From: Brugia malayi
Lineage: Eukaryota > Nematoda > Chromadorea > Rhabditida > Onchocercidae
Assembly (NCBI RefSeq): GCF_000002995.4
Contig: NW_025062312.1
Span: 1-44,065, forward strand
DNA: 44,065 bases
Direction: 5' to 3'
Translations under genes and position numbers: made by a program
Shown here: positions 33,058 to 44,065 of the stretch, piece after piece
Layout: every line of letters begins with the position of its first letter
Numbering within the stretch: position 1 is the first letter of the stretch
Notes under the pieces: model-generated
Told to the model about the DNA's origin: nothing
Databases searched by the model: none
What the model saw: only the letters and a program-made list of their open reading frames with translations

Positions 33058-33117
33058 GGAGTGATAACTGAAGTTGAAGCATATATAGGAATGGATGACC
33101 CAGCTTGTCATGCAGGC
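33058..33117 (+). pseudogene. 3-methyladenine DNA glycosylase (AAG/MPG type) fragment, Wolbachia-derived
   Basis: Reads GVITEVEAYIGMDDPACHA. G.IxExEAYxGxxDxAxHA is the active-site strand of AAG-family base-excision glycosylases, with the catalytic Glu in TEVEAY and the DxAxHA loop. Only 19-20 codons remain, cut from both sides. Confidence 0.85.
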
Positions 33118-33151
33118 GATTTTTGGCTTATCGTCAATCCAAACTGGTACC

Positions 33152-33210
33152 TTTGTATCTGCATTTGAACAGCGAGTTAAAAACTTCGATTTACCTGCAT
33201 TTGGCATACC
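33152..33210 (-). pseudogene. obg: Obg-type GTPase P-loop fragment, reversed (Wolbachia-derived)
   Basis: The minus frame reads GMPNAGKSKFLTRCSNADTK. G(F/M/L)PNAGKS is the Walker A of the Obg family; SNADTK fits the helix after it. The frame then runs into VPVWIDDKPKIA, which does not match Obg. It may derive from the same gene as 32271-32351 but in the opposite orientation; YchF or another Obg-like GTPase is the alternative. Confidence 0.75.
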
Positions 33211-33384
33211 ACACATTCAATATTCACGAATTTACTTTAGAATTAGAAGTTTTAGGTTTATTCATATGTTACTTATTACTGCTTTAATTTGCTGATACTG
33301 TCTCTCAAACCGTTGGGCTGAATGGACGGATGTGAATATAATGATTATTAATATATAAAAGTCATAGCGAACAGACTTGAAGCG
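33211..33384. other. Unassigned end of the mosaic
   Basis: Nothing recognised; overlapping short plus frames at 33095-33295 are shadows. Confidence 0.3.
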
Positions 33385-33705
33385 GGCCCTAACCTCATCA
33401 CTGAAAGCGAACAAAGTGTCTGCCCACCCGTTCGCTCCTCACACGCACACACCCCAACACTGAACCCCCAATTCACCCAGTCGATTATCACTGTACTCTC
33501 CTAGGCCTATACAGTCTTTTCTAAAAAACACAGGACTTCCTTTGTCCTTGTGCGCACATATATATAGCCACATCCTCGTCATCAGGTCATTCGTGGAGCA
33601 ATCGGGTCTGTCGAGCGTTCAGATATTTGTTTTAGTACTTTCCCATAATTCTTTTCATATTGCGTTTTAGGGGAAAGTTTTTTTCTCTTTTTTAAGTTAT
33701 ACTTT
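33385..33705 (+). repeat. GC-richer LTR-like dispersed repeat, copy B
   Basis: Begins CCCTAACCTCATCACTGAAA (shared with copy A), then TATACAGTCTTTTC, GGACTTCCTTTGTCC, a TATATATAG box near 33558-33567, and CATCCTCGTCATCAGGTCAT with CGGGTCTGTCGAGCG (shared with copy C). A TATA box followed about 25-30 bases later by a TCAGTCATT-like initiator suits a retrotransposon LTR or a pol II promoter. No primer-binding site or element coding region was found beside it. Confidence 0.6.
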
Positions 33706-34348
33706 TTCTTTTGGTTAAATTGTTATTATATTTTTAAGTCATCTTTTTCAAGTAAATTACTCTTAAAGCGTAAGGTCATCGAAGTTGGATTTGGTTGAGA
33801 AATGGATGAATGTAGATGTACTAAAATTTGAATTTCGTTATATCTTGATTCGGCTTCACTTTTTTTCTAATTTTTCATTAGCTAATTGAATGTTTCTTGG
33901 GACGGTTTTTGGCCAATTTCTATTTTTGTTATATTGTTACAGCTTATCGTTGTCGTGAAGAAAATCATTTATTGAAGAATTCGTTGCGATAACCTAGTAA
34001 CTTATTTAGTGTTGTTGGCAATGTTGGCGAACTGTTATTGGCAATTAGATCATCAAGGAAGATCTCGAAAAGAAGGAGGTTAGTCCATTTTTCATCTTTA
34101 TGTTTAGCCTTTTTCCTTAGCTTTTTATTTTATGGTTTTCTGTACTTTTTTTATTATCTTTAGCTTGCATTTATGAATGAAATGTGTTATCATTCCGCCT
34201 GTGTATGGTATTGTTCTTTGGACAGACGGGGTTAATTAGTATTGATGACGGATGAGCTTAATTAGCGTTGATAACGGATGAGCTTGATTAGCAGCTTTTC
34301 TTTTTAAGTAGTTTTACTTATACATGTATGTGTATTTTGTAGTGATGA
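33706..34348. other. Spacer between LTR-like copies B and C
   Basis: AT-rich DNA without recognisable coding sequence, apart from a short tandem repeat. If B and C are the two LTRs of one element, this is its deleted interior. Confidence 0.4.
34232..34294 (+). repeat. 26-bp tandem repeat, 2.4 units
   Basis: TTAATTAGTATTGATGACGG plus ATGAGC is followed by a second unit with three mismatches and the start of a third. Confidence 0.9.
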
Positions 34349-34765
34349 AGGGGATGTGTGTGCCCAGCCACTCTGTGCGCCCACCGGCCCGCTTTTGCCC
34401 TTTTCGGTATACCCTCATTGAGGGCGAACGGAAGTGCCTGTACAGTACGGTTTCTTTTGATGTCACAACCCCAACTCACCCAATCGATTGGTTCTATACT
34501 CCCTTAGGGTCTATACAGTCCTTTTAAAAATGACCCGCGCCCTCCTGTACATTTCCCTCTTAACCTTATTGGGACAAAGGACTTCTTTGTCCATGTGTGC
34601 ACACAGACAAAGGCGCAGACGGGGTGGCACACATATCGCCACATCCTCATCATTTAGTCATTCGTGAGCAGTCGGACCTGTCGAGCGGTTGGAGATTTTA
34701 TTACTTCCTAGTACCTTCATTTAAGTGGGTTTGTAGGAGCAAAGTTTATTTTTTTTAAATTATCA
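34349..34765 (+). repeat. GC-richer LTR-like dispersed repeat, copy C (telomere-proximal)
   Basis: Starts ATGTGTGTGCCCAGCC as in copy A. It shares with copy B the order TATACAGTCCTTTTAAAA, GGACTTCTTTGTCC, GCCACATCCTCATCA, TTAGTCATTCGTG, GTCGGACCTGTCGAGCG and a T-rich tail. It is the most complete copy (about 415 bp) and lies less than 100 bp from the telomere array. Confidence 0.65.
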
Positions 34766-34857
34766 ATTATTAAACTTGCACTGTATTATTTGCAGGAAAC
34801 CTAATGGAAGGAACGAAGAACATGGAACTTCCATTTGGTTTCAACTGCGTAAAGGTA
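34766..34857. other. Telomere-adjacent junction
   Basis: Contains TGTATTATTTGCAG followed by a 75-bp open stretch, resembling a splice acceptor and an exon start, then GTATAG directly into TTAGGC repeats. No gene can be supported. The open frame running into the array (34776-34979) becomes Leu-Gly repeats and is not real. Confidence 0.4.
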
Positions 34858-37800
34858 TAGGCTTAGGCTTAGGCTTAGGCTTAGGCTTAGGCTTAGGCTT
34901 AGGCTTAGGCTTAGGCTTAGGCTTAGGCTTAGGCTTAGGCTTAGGCTTAGGCTTAGGCTTAGGCTTAGGCTTAGCTTAGGCTTAGGCTTAGGCTTTTAGG
35001 CTTAGGCTTAGGCTTAGGCTTAGGCTTACTTAGGCTTAGGCTTAGGCTTAGGCTTAGGCTTAGGCTTAGGCTTAGGCTTAGTGCTTAGGCTTAGGCTTAG
35101 GCTTAGGCTTAGGCTTAGGCTTAGGCTTAGGCATTAGGCTTAGGTAGGCTTAGGCTTAGGCTTAGGCTTAGGCTTAGGCTTAGGCTTAGGCTTAGGCTTA
35201 GGCTTAGCTTAGGCTTAGGCTTAGGCTTAGAGCTTAGGCTTAGGCTTAGGCTTAGGCTTAGGCTTAGGCTTAGGCTTAGGCTTAGGCTTAGGCTTAGGCT
35301 TAGGCTTAGGCTTAGGCTTAGGCTTAGGCTTAGGCTTAGGCTTAGCTTAGGCTTAGGCTTAGGCTTAGGCTTAGGCTTAGGCTTAGGCTTACAGGCTTAG
35401 GCTTAGGCTTAGCTTAGGCTTAGGCTTAGGCTTAGGCTTAGGCTTAGGCTTAGGCTTAGGCTTAGGCTTAGGCTTAGCTTAGGCTTAGGCTTAGGCTTAG
35501 GCTTAGGCTTAGGCTTAGGCTTAGGCTTAGGCTTAGGCTTAGGCTTAGCTTAGCTTAGGCTTAGGCTTAGGCTTAGGCTTAGGCTTAGGCTTAGGCTTAG
35601 GCTTAGGCTTAGGCTTAGGCTTAGGCTTAGGCTTAGGCTTAGCTTAGGCTTAGGCTTAGGCTTAGGCTTAGGCTTAGGCTTAGGCTTAGGCTTAGGCTTA
35701 GGCTTAGGCTTAGGCTTAGGCTTAGGCTTAGGTAGGCTTAGGCTTAGGCTTAGGCTTAGGCTTAGGCTTAGGGTTTAGGCTAGGCTTAGGCTTAGGCTTA
35801 GGCTTAGGCTTAGGCTTAGGCTTAGGCTAGGCTTAGGCTTAGGCTTAGGCTTAGGCTTAGGCTTAGGCTTAGGCTTAGGCTTAGGCCTTAGGCTTAGGCT
35901 TAGGCTTAGGCTTAGGCTTAGGCTTAGGCTTAGGCTTAGGCTTAGGCTTAGGCTTAGGCTTAGGCTTAGGCTTAGGCTTAGGCTTAGGCTTAGGCTTAGG
36001 CTTAGGCTTAGGCTTAGGCTTAGGCTTAGGCTTAGGCTTAGGCTTAGGCTTAGGCTTAGGCTTAGGCTTAGGCTTAGGCTTAGGCTTAGGCTTAGGCTTA
36101 GGCTTAGGCTTAGGCTTAGGCTTAGGCTTAGGCTTAGGCTTAGGCTTAGGCTTAGGCTTAGGCTTAGGCTTAGCTTAGGCTTAGGCTTAGGCTTAGGCTT
36201 AGGCTTAGGCTTAGGCTTAGGCTTAGGCTTAGGCTTAGGCTTAGGCTTAGGCTTAGGCTTAGGCTTAGGCTTAGGCTTAGGCTTAGGCTTAGGCTTAGGC
36301 TTAGGCTTAGGCTTAGGCTTAGGCTTAGGCTTAGGCTTAGGCTTAGGCTTAGGCTTAGGCTTAGGCTTAGGCTTAGGCTTAGGCTTAGGCTTAGGCTTAG
36401 GCTTAGGCTTAGGCTTAGGCTTAGGCTTAGGCTTAGGCTTAGGCTTAGGCTTAGGCTTAGGCTTAGGCTTAGGCTTAGGCTTAGGCTTAGGCTTAGGCTT
36501 AGGCTTAGGCTTAGGCTTAGGCTTAGCTTAGGCTTAGGCTTAGGCTTAGGCTTAGGCTTAGGCTTAGGCTTAGGCTTAGGCTTAGGCTTAGGCTTAGGCT
36601 TAGGCTTAGGCTTAGGCTTAGGCTTAGGCTTAGGCTTAGGCTTAGGCTTAGGCTTAGGCTTAGGCTTAGGCTTAGGCTTAGGCTTAGGCTTAGGCTTAGG
36701 CTTAGGCTTAGGCTTAGGCTTAGGCTTAGGCTTAGGCTTAGGCTTAGGCTTAGGCTTAGGCTTAGGCTTAGGCTTAGGCTTAGGCTTAGGCTTAGGCTTA
36801 GGCTTAGGCTTAGGCTTAGGCTTAGGCTTAGGCTTAGGCTTAGGCTTAGGCTTAGGCTTAGGCTTAGGCTTAGGCTTAGGCTTAGGCTTAGGCTTAGGCT
36901 TAGGCTTAGGCTTAGGCTTAGGCTTAGGCTTAGGCTTAGGCTTAGGCTTAGGCTTAGGCTTAGGCTTAGGCTTAGGCTTAGGCTTAGGCTTAGGCTTAGG
37001 CTTAGGCTTAGGCTTAGGCTTAGGCTTAGGCTTAGGCTTAGGCTTAGGCTTAGGCTTAGGCTTAGGCTTAGGCTTAGGCTTAGGCTTAGGCTTAGGCTTA
37101 GGCTTAGGCTTAGGCTTAGGCTTAGGCTTAGGCTTAGGCTTAGGCTTAGGCTTAGGCTTAGGCTTAGGCTTAGGCTTAGGCTTAGGCTTAGGCTTAGGCT
37201 TAGGCTTAGGCTTAGGCTTAGGCTTAGGCTTAGGCTTAGGCTTAGGCTTAGGCTTAGGCTTAGGCTTAGGCTTAGGCTTAGGCTTAGGCTTAGGCTTAGG
37301 CTTAGGCTTAGGCTTAGGCTTAGGCTTAGGCTTAGGCTTAGGCTTAGGCTTAGGCTTAGGCTTAGGCTTAGGCTTAGGCTTAGGCTTAGGCTTAGGCTTA
37401 GGCTTAGGCTTAGGCTTAGGCTTAGGCTTAGGCTTAGGCTTAGGCTTAGGCTTAGGCTTAGGCTTAGGCTTAGGCTTAGGCTTAGGCTTAGGCTTAGGCT
37501 TAGGCTTAGGCTTAGGCTTAGGCTTAGGCTTAGGCTTAGCTTAGGCTTAGGCTTAGGCTTAGGCTTAGGCTTAGGCTTAGGCTTAGGCTTAGGCTTAGGC
37601 TTAGGCTTAGGCTTAGGCTTAGGCTTAGGCTTAGGCTTAGGCTTAGGCTTAGGCTTAGGCTTAGGCTTAGGCTTAGGCTTAGGCTTAGGCTTAGGCTTAG
37701 GCTTAGGCTTAGGCTTAGGCTTAGGCTTAGGCTTAGGCTTAGGCTTAGGCTTAGGCTTAGGCTTAGGCTTAGGCTTAGGCTTAGGCTTAGGCTTAGGCTT

Positions 37801-40800
37801 AGGCTTAGGCTTAGGCTTAGGCTTAGGCTTAGGCTTAGGCTTAGGCTTAGGCTTAGGCTTAGGCTTAGGCTTAGGCTTAGGCTTAGGCTTAGGCTTAGGC
37901 TTAGGCTTAGGCTTAGGCTTAGGCTTAGGCTTAGGCTTAGGCTTAGGCTTAGGCTTAGGCTTAGGCTTAGGCTTAGGCTTAGGCTTAGGCTTAGGCTTAG
38001 GCTTAGGCTTAGGCTTAGGCTTAGCCTTAGGCTTAGGCTTAGGCTTAGGCTTAGGCTTAGGCTTAGGCTTAGGCTTAGGCTTAGGCTTAGGCTTAGGCTT
38101 AGGCTTAGGCTTAGGCTTAGGCTTAGGCTTAGGCTTAGGCTTAGGCTTAGGCTTAGGCTTAGGCTTAGGCTTAGGCTTAGGCTTAGGCTTAGGCTTAGGC
38201 TTAGGCTTAGGCTTAGGCTTAGGCTTAGGCTTAGGCTTAGGCTTAGGCTTAGGCTTAGGCTTAGGCTTAGGCTTAGGCTTAGGCTTAGGCTTAGGCTTAG
38301 GCTTAGGCTTAGGCTTAGGCTTAGGCTTAGGCTTAGGCTTAGGCTTAGGCTTAGGCTTAGGCTTAGGCTTAGGCTTAGGCTTAGGCTTAGGCTTAGGCTT
38401 AGGCTTAGGCTTAGGCTTAGGCTTAGGCTTAGGCTTAGGCTTAGGCTTAGGCTTAGGCTTAGGCTTAGGCTTAGGCTTAGGCTTAGGCTTAGGCTTAGGC
38501 TTAGGCTTAGGCTTAGGCTTAGGCTTAGGCTTAGGCTTAGGCTTAGGCTTAGGCTTAGGCTTAGGCTTAGGCTTAGGCTTAGCTTAGGCTTAGGCTTAGG
38601 CTTAGGCTTAGGCTTAGGCTTAGGCTTAGGCTTAGGCTTAGGCTTAGGCTTAGGCTTAGGCTTAGGCTTAGGCTTAGGCTTAGGCTTAGGCTTAGGCTTA
38701 GGCTTAGGCTTAGGCTTAGGCTTAGGCTTAGGCTTAGGCTTAGGCTTAGGCTTAGGCTTAGGCTTAGGCTTAGGCTTAGGCTTAGGCTTAGGCTTAGGCT
38801 TAGGCTTAGGCTTAGGCTTAGGCTTAGGCTTAGGCTTAGGCTTAGGCTTAGGCTTAGGCTTAGGCTTAGGCTTAGGCTTAGGCTTAGGCTTAGGCTTAGG
38901 CTTAGGCTTAGGCTTAGGCTTAGGCTTAGGCTTAGGCTTAGGCTTAGGCTTAGGCTTAGGCTTAGGCTTAGGCTTAGGCTTAGGCTTAGGCTTAGGCTTA
39001 GGCTTAGGCTTAGGCTTAGGCTTAGGCTTAGGCTTAGGCTTAGGCTTAGCTTAGGCTTAGGCTTAGGCTTAGGCTTAGGCTTAGGCTTAGGCTTAGGCTT
39101 AGGCTTAGGCTTAGGCTTAGGCTTAGGCTTAGGCTTAGGCTTAGGCTTAGGCTTAGGCTTAGGCTTAGGCTTAGGCTTAGGCTTAGGCTTAGGCTTAGGC
39201 TTAGGCTTAGGCTTAGGCTTAGGCTTAGGCTTAGGCTTAGGCTTAGGCTTAGGCTTAGGCTTAGGCTTAGGCTTAGGCTTAGGCTTAGGCTTAGGCTTAG
39301 GCTTAGGCTTAGGCTTAGGCTTAGGCTTAGGCTTAGGCTTAGGCTTAGGCTTAGGCTTAGGCTTAGGCTTAGGCTTAGGCTTAGGCTTAGGCTTAGGCTT
39401 AGGCTTAGGCTTAGGCTTAGGCTTAGGCTTAGGCTTAGGCTTAGGCTTAGGCTTAGGCTTAGGCTTAGGCTTAGGCTTAGGCTTAGGCTTAGGCTTAGGC
39501 TTAGGCTTAGGCTTAGGCTTAGGCTTAGGCTTAGGCTTAGGCTTAGGCTTAGGCTTAGGCTTAGGCTTAGGCTTAGGCTTAGGCTTAGGCTTAGGCTTAG
39601 GCTTAGGCTTAGGCTTAGGCTTAGGCTTAGCTTAGGCTTAGGCTTAGGCTTAGGCTTAGGCTTAGGCTTAGGCTTAGGCTTAGGCTTAGGCTTAGGCTTA
39701 GGCTTAGGCTTAGGCTTAGGCTTAGGCTTAGGCTTAGGCTTAGGCTTAGGCTTAGGCTTAGGCTTAGGCTTAGGCTTAGGCTTAGGCTTAGGCTTAGGCT
39801 TAGGCTTAGGCTTAGGCTTAGGCTTAGGCTTATAGGCTTAGGCTTAGGCTTAGGCTTAGGCTTAGGCTTAGGCTTAGGCTTAGGCTTAGGCTTAGGCTTA
39901 GGCTTAGGCTTAGGCTTAGGCTTAGCTTAGGCTTAGGCTTAGGCTTAGGCTTAGGCTTAGGCTTAGGCTTAGGCTTAGGCTTAGCTTAGGCTTAGGCTTA
40001 GGCTTAGGCTTAGGCTTAGGCTTAGGCTTAGGCTTAGGCTTAGGCTTAGGCTTAGGCTTAGGCTTAGGCTTAGGCTTAGGCTTAGGCTTAGGCTTAGGCT
40101 TAGGCTTAGGCTTAGGCTTAGGCTTAGGCTTAGGCTTAGGCTTAGGCTTAGGCTTAGGCTTAGGCTTAGGCTTAGGCTTAGGCTTAGGCTTAGGCTTAGG
40201 CTTAGGCTTAGGCTTAGGCTTAGGCTTAGGCTTAGGCTTAGGCTTAGGCTTAGGCTTAGGCTTAGGCTTAGGCTTAGGCTTAGGCTTAGGCTTAGGCTTA
40301 GGCTTAGGCTTAGGCTTAGGCTTAGGCTTAGGCTTAGGCTTAGGCTTAGGCTTAGGCTTAGGCTTAGGCTTAGGCTTAGGCTTAGGCTTAGGCTTAGGCT
40401 TAGGCTTAGGCTTAGGCTTAGGCTTAGGCTTAGGCTTAGGCTTAGGCTTAGGCTTAGGCTTAGGCTTAGGCTTAGGCTTAGGCTTAGGCTTAGGCTTAGG
40501 CTTAGGCTTAGGCTTAGGCTTAGGCTTAGGCTTAGGCTTAGCTTAGCTTAGGCTTAGGCTTAGGCTTAGGCTTAGCTTAGGCTTAGGCTTAGGCTTAGGC
40601 TTAGGCTTAGCTTAGGCTTAGGCTTAGGCTTAGGCTTAGGCTTAGGCTTAGGCTTAGGCTTAGGCTTAGGTTAGGCTTAGGCTTAGGCTTAGGCTTAGGC
40701 TTAGGCTTAGGCTTAGGCTTAGGCTTAGGCTTAGGCTTAGGCTTAGGCTTAGGCTTAGGCTTAGGCTTAGGCTTAGGCTTAGCTTAGGCTTAGGCTTAGG

Positions 40801-43800
40801 CTTAGGCTTAGGCTTAGGCTTAGGCTTAGGCTTAGGCTTAGGCTTAGGCTTAGGCTTAGGCTTAGGCTTAGGCTTAGGCTTAGCTTAGGCTTAGGCTTAG
40901 GCTTAGCTTAGGCTTAGGCTTAGGCTTAGGCTTAGGCTTAGGCTTAGGCTTAGGCTTAGGCTTAGGCTTAGGCTTAGGCTTAGGCTTAGGCTTAGCTTAG
41001 GCTTAGGCTTAGGCTTAGGCTTAGGCTTAGGCTTAGGCTTAGGCTTAGGCTTAGGCTTAGGCTTAGGCTTAGGCTTAGGCTTTAGGCTTAGGCTTAGGCT
41101 TAGGCTTAGGCTTAGCTTAGGCTTAGGCTTAGGCTTAGGCTTAGGCTTAGGCTTAGGCTTAGGCTTAGGCTTAGCTTAGGCTTAGGCTTAGGCTTAGGCT
41201 TAGGCTTAGGCTTAGGCTTTAGGCTTAGGCTTAGGCTTAGGCTTAGGCTTAGGCTTAGGCTTAGGCTTAGGCTTAGGCTTAGGCTTAGGCTTAGGCTTAG
41301 GCTTAGGCTTAGGCTTAGGCTTAGGCTTAGCTTAGGCTTAGGCTTAGGCTTAGCTTAGGCTTAGGCTTAGCTTAGGCTTAGCTTAGGCTTTTAGGCTTAG
41401 GCTTAGGCTTAGGCTTAGGCTTAGGCTTAGGCTTAGGCTTAGCTTAGGCTTAGGCTTAGGCTTAGGCTTAGGCTTAGGCTTAGGCTTAGCTTAGGCTTAG
41501 GCTTAGGCTTAGGCTTAGGCTTAGGCTTAGGCTTAGCTTAGGCTTAGGCTTAGGCTTAGGCTTAGGCTTAGGCTTAGGCTTAGGCTTAGGCTTAGGCTTA
41601 GGCTTAGGCTTAGGCTTAGGCTTAGGCTTAGGCTTAGGCTTAGGCTTAGGCTTAGGCTTAGGCTTAGGCTTAGGCTTAGGCTTAGGCTTAGGCTTAGGCT
41701 TAGGCTTAGGCTTAGGCTTAGGCTTAGGCTTAGGCTTAGGCTTAGGCTTAGGCTTAGGCTTAGGCTTAGGCTTAGGCTTAGGCTTAGGCTTAGGCTTAGG
41801 CTTAGGCTTAGGCTTAGGCTTAGGCTTAGGCTTAGGCTTAGGCTTAGGCTTAGGCTTTAGGCTTAGCTTAGGCTTAGGCTTAGGCTTAGGCTTAGGCTTA
41901 GGCTTAGGCTTAGCTTAGGCTTAGGCTTATAGCTTAGGCTTAGGCTTAGGCTTAGGCTTAGGCTTAGGCTTAGCTTAGGCTTAGGCTTAGGCTTAGGCTT
42001 AGGCTTAGGCTTAGGCTTAGGCTTAGGCTTAGGCTTAGGCTTAGGCTTAGGCTTAGGCTTAGGCTTAGGCTTAGGCTTAGGCTTAGGCTTAGGCTTAGGC
42101 TTAGGCTTAGGCTTAGGCTTAGGCTTAGGCTTAGGCTTAGGCTTAGGCTTAGGCTTAGGCTTAGGCTTAGCTTAGGCTTAGCTTAGGCTTAGGCTTAGGC
42201 TTAGGCTTAGGCTTAGGCTTAGGCTTAGGCTTAGGCTTAGGCTTAGGCTTAGCTTAGGCTTAGGCTTAGGCTTAAGGCTTAGGCTTAGGCTTAGGTTAGG
42301 CTTAGGCTTAGGCTTAGGCTTAGGCTTAGGCTTAGGCTTAGGCTTAGGCTTAGGCTTAGGCTTAGGCTTAGGCTTAGGCTTAGCTTTAGGCTTAGGCTTA
42401 GGCTTAGGCTTAGCTTAGGCTTAGGCTTAGGCTTAGGCTTAGGCTTAGGCTTAGGCTTAGGCTTAGGCTTAGGCTTAGGCTTAGGCTTAGGCTTAGGCTT
42501 AGGCTTAGGCTTAGGCTTAGCTTAGCTTAGCTTAGGCTTAGGCTTAGGCTTAGGCTTAGGTTAGGCTTAGGCTTAGGCTTAGCTTAGGCTTAGGCTTAGG
42601 CTTAGGTTAGGCTTAGCTTAGGCTGTAGGCTTAGGCTTAGGCTTAGGCTTAGGCTTAGGCTTAGGCTTAGGCTTAGGCTTAGGCTTAGGCTTAGGCTTTA
42701 GGCTTAGCTTAGGCTTAGGCTTAGGCTTAGGCTTAGGCTTAGGCTTAGGCTTAGGCTTAGGCTTAGCTTAGGCTTAGGCTTAGGCTTAGGCTTAGGCTTA
42801 GGCTTAGGCTTAGCTTAGGCTTAGGCTTAGGTTAGGCTTAGGCTTAGGCTTAGGCTTAGGCTTAGGCTTAGGCTTAGGCCTTAGGCTTAGCTTAGCTTAG
42901 GCTTAGGCTTAGGCTTAGGCTTAGGCTTAGGCTTAGGCTAGGCTTAGGCTTAGGCTTAGGCTTAGGCTTAGGCTTAGGCTTAGGCTTAGGCTTAGGCTTA
43001 GGCTTAGGCTTAGGCTTAGGCTTAGGCTTAGGCTTAGGCTTAGGCTTAGGCTTAGGCTTAGGCTTAGGCTTAGGCTTAGGCTTAGGCTTAGGCTTAGGCT
43101 TAGGCTTAGGCTTAGGCTTAGGCTTAGGCTTAGGCTTAGGCTTAGGCTTAGGCTTAGGCTTAGGCTCAGGCTTAGGCTTAGGGCTTAGGCTTAGGCTTAG
43201 GCTTAGGCTTAGGCTTAGGCTTAGGCTTAGGCTTAGGCTTAGGCTTAGGGCTTAGCTTAGCTTAGGCTTAGGCTTAGGCTTAGGCTTTAGGCTAGGCTTA
43301 GGCTTAGGCTTAGGTTAGGCTTAGGCTTAGGTTAGGCTTAGGCTTAGGCTTAGCTTAGGCTTAGGCTTAGGCTTAGGCTTAGGCTTAGGCTTAGGCTTAG
43401 GCTAGGCTTAGGCTTAGGCTTAGGCTTAGGCTTAGGCTTAGCTTAGGCTTAGGCTTAGGCTTAGGCTTAGGCTTAGGCTTAGGCTTAGGCTTACTTAGGC
43501 TTAGGCTTAGGCTTAGGCTTAGGCTTAGCTTAGGCTTAGCTTAGGCTTAGGCTTAGGCTTAGGCTTAGGCTTAGGCTTAGGCTTAGGCTTAGGCTTAGGC
43601 TTAGGCTTAGGCTTAGGCTTAGGCTTAGGTTAGGCTTAGGCTTTAGGCTTAGGCTTAGGCTTAGGCTTAGGCTTAGGCTTAGGCTTTAGGCTTAGGCTTA
43701 GGCTTAGGCACTTAGGCTTAGGCTTAGGCTTAAGGCTTAGGCTAGGCTTAGGCTTAGCTTAGGCTTTAGGCTTAGGGTAGGCTTAGGCTTAGCTATAGGT

Positions 43801-44065
43801 TAGGCTTAGGCTTAGGCTTAGGCTTAGGCTTAGGCTTAGCTTAGGCTTAGGCTTAGGCTTAGGCTTAGGCTTAGGCTTTAGCTTAGGCTTAGGCTTAGGC
43901 TAGGCTTAGGTTAGGCTTAGGTTAGCTTAGTTAGGCTTAGGCTTAGGTTAGGCTTAGCTTAGCTTAGCTTAGGCTTAGGCTTAGGCTTAGGCTTAGCTTA
44001 GGCTTAGGCTTTAGGCTTAGGCTTAGGCTTAGGCTTAGGCTTATGCTTAGGCTTAGGCTTAGGCT
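34858..44065 (+). repeat. Terminal telomere array (TTAGGC)n, about 9.2 kb
   Basis: Roughly 1,530 hexamers of the nematode telomere repeat, G-rich strand toward the window end. The proximal ~1 kb has diverse variants (TTAGTGC, GCATTAGG, GAGCTTAGG, GGGTTTAGGC, TTACAGGC). About 35890-40500 is almost pure, broken mostly by single TTAGC units. From about 40540 to the end, imperfections become steadily denser, mostly one-base loss or gain in GG and TT, and are worst after 43200. The array reaches the last base, so true length is a minimum. Confidence 0.98.

Noticed and set aside
34776..34979. Open frame ending in Leu-Gly repeats
   Set aside because: It is the telomere array read as protein.

Overview
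The window is the right-hand end of a nematode chromosome. From about 34858 to the last base it is (TTAGGC)n, the nematode telomere repeat, with the G-rich strand running 5'->3' toward the window end, as expected at a true right terminus. The internal sequence is very AT-rich eukaryotic DNA with many broken fragments of genes that read as Wolbachia (Rickettsiales): guaB, cytochrome c, pepA, argS, nadK, bamB, purB, uvrA, uvrB, secA, metG, glyA, tilS, fusA, obg and a bacterial tRNA-Ala. Telomeric TTAGGC plus nuclear Wolbachia transfers (nuwts) points to a filarial nematode (Onchocercidae). I cannot name the species from sequence alone.

Layout. (1) 1-20044: a satellite with a degenerate ~320-345 bp monomer, rich in AT except for a conserved box of TGGTCA half-sites. 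Six copies of a special monomer carry a short interstitial telomere block between inverted arms. The array is interrupted twice by the same ~2.06 kb Wolbachia-derived block (1911-3966 and 15824-17885), because 1-6051 and 13913-19976 are two near-identical copies of a ~13.9 kb unit. A three-unit tRNA-derived SINE-like element sits inside the block. (2) 20045-26379: AT-rich, apparently single-copy nematode DNA, with a plausible two-exon minus-strand gene and two weaker exon candidates. (3) 26380-27830: ~4.5 strongly diverged ~320 bp units related to the first satellite. (4) 28105-28388: GC-richer dispersed repeat (copy A). (5) 28389-33384: a patchwork of about 20 short Wolbachia pieces, mostly 50-400 bp, in both orientations and joined with almost no recognisable host DNA. 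(6) 33385-34765: two more copies of the GC-richer LTR-like repeat (B, C) around a ~640 bp spacer. (7) 34858-44065: 9.2 kb telomere array.

No intact protein-coding gene with a confident function is present. The bacterial fragments are truncated, frameshifted or fused, so they do not form a pathway. The interest is genomic: how endosymbiont DNA was broken up and joined next to a chromosome end, how another block was amplified inside satellite DNA, and how telomere repeats became part of a satellite monomer. All identifications come from reading translations by eye; no database search was run.
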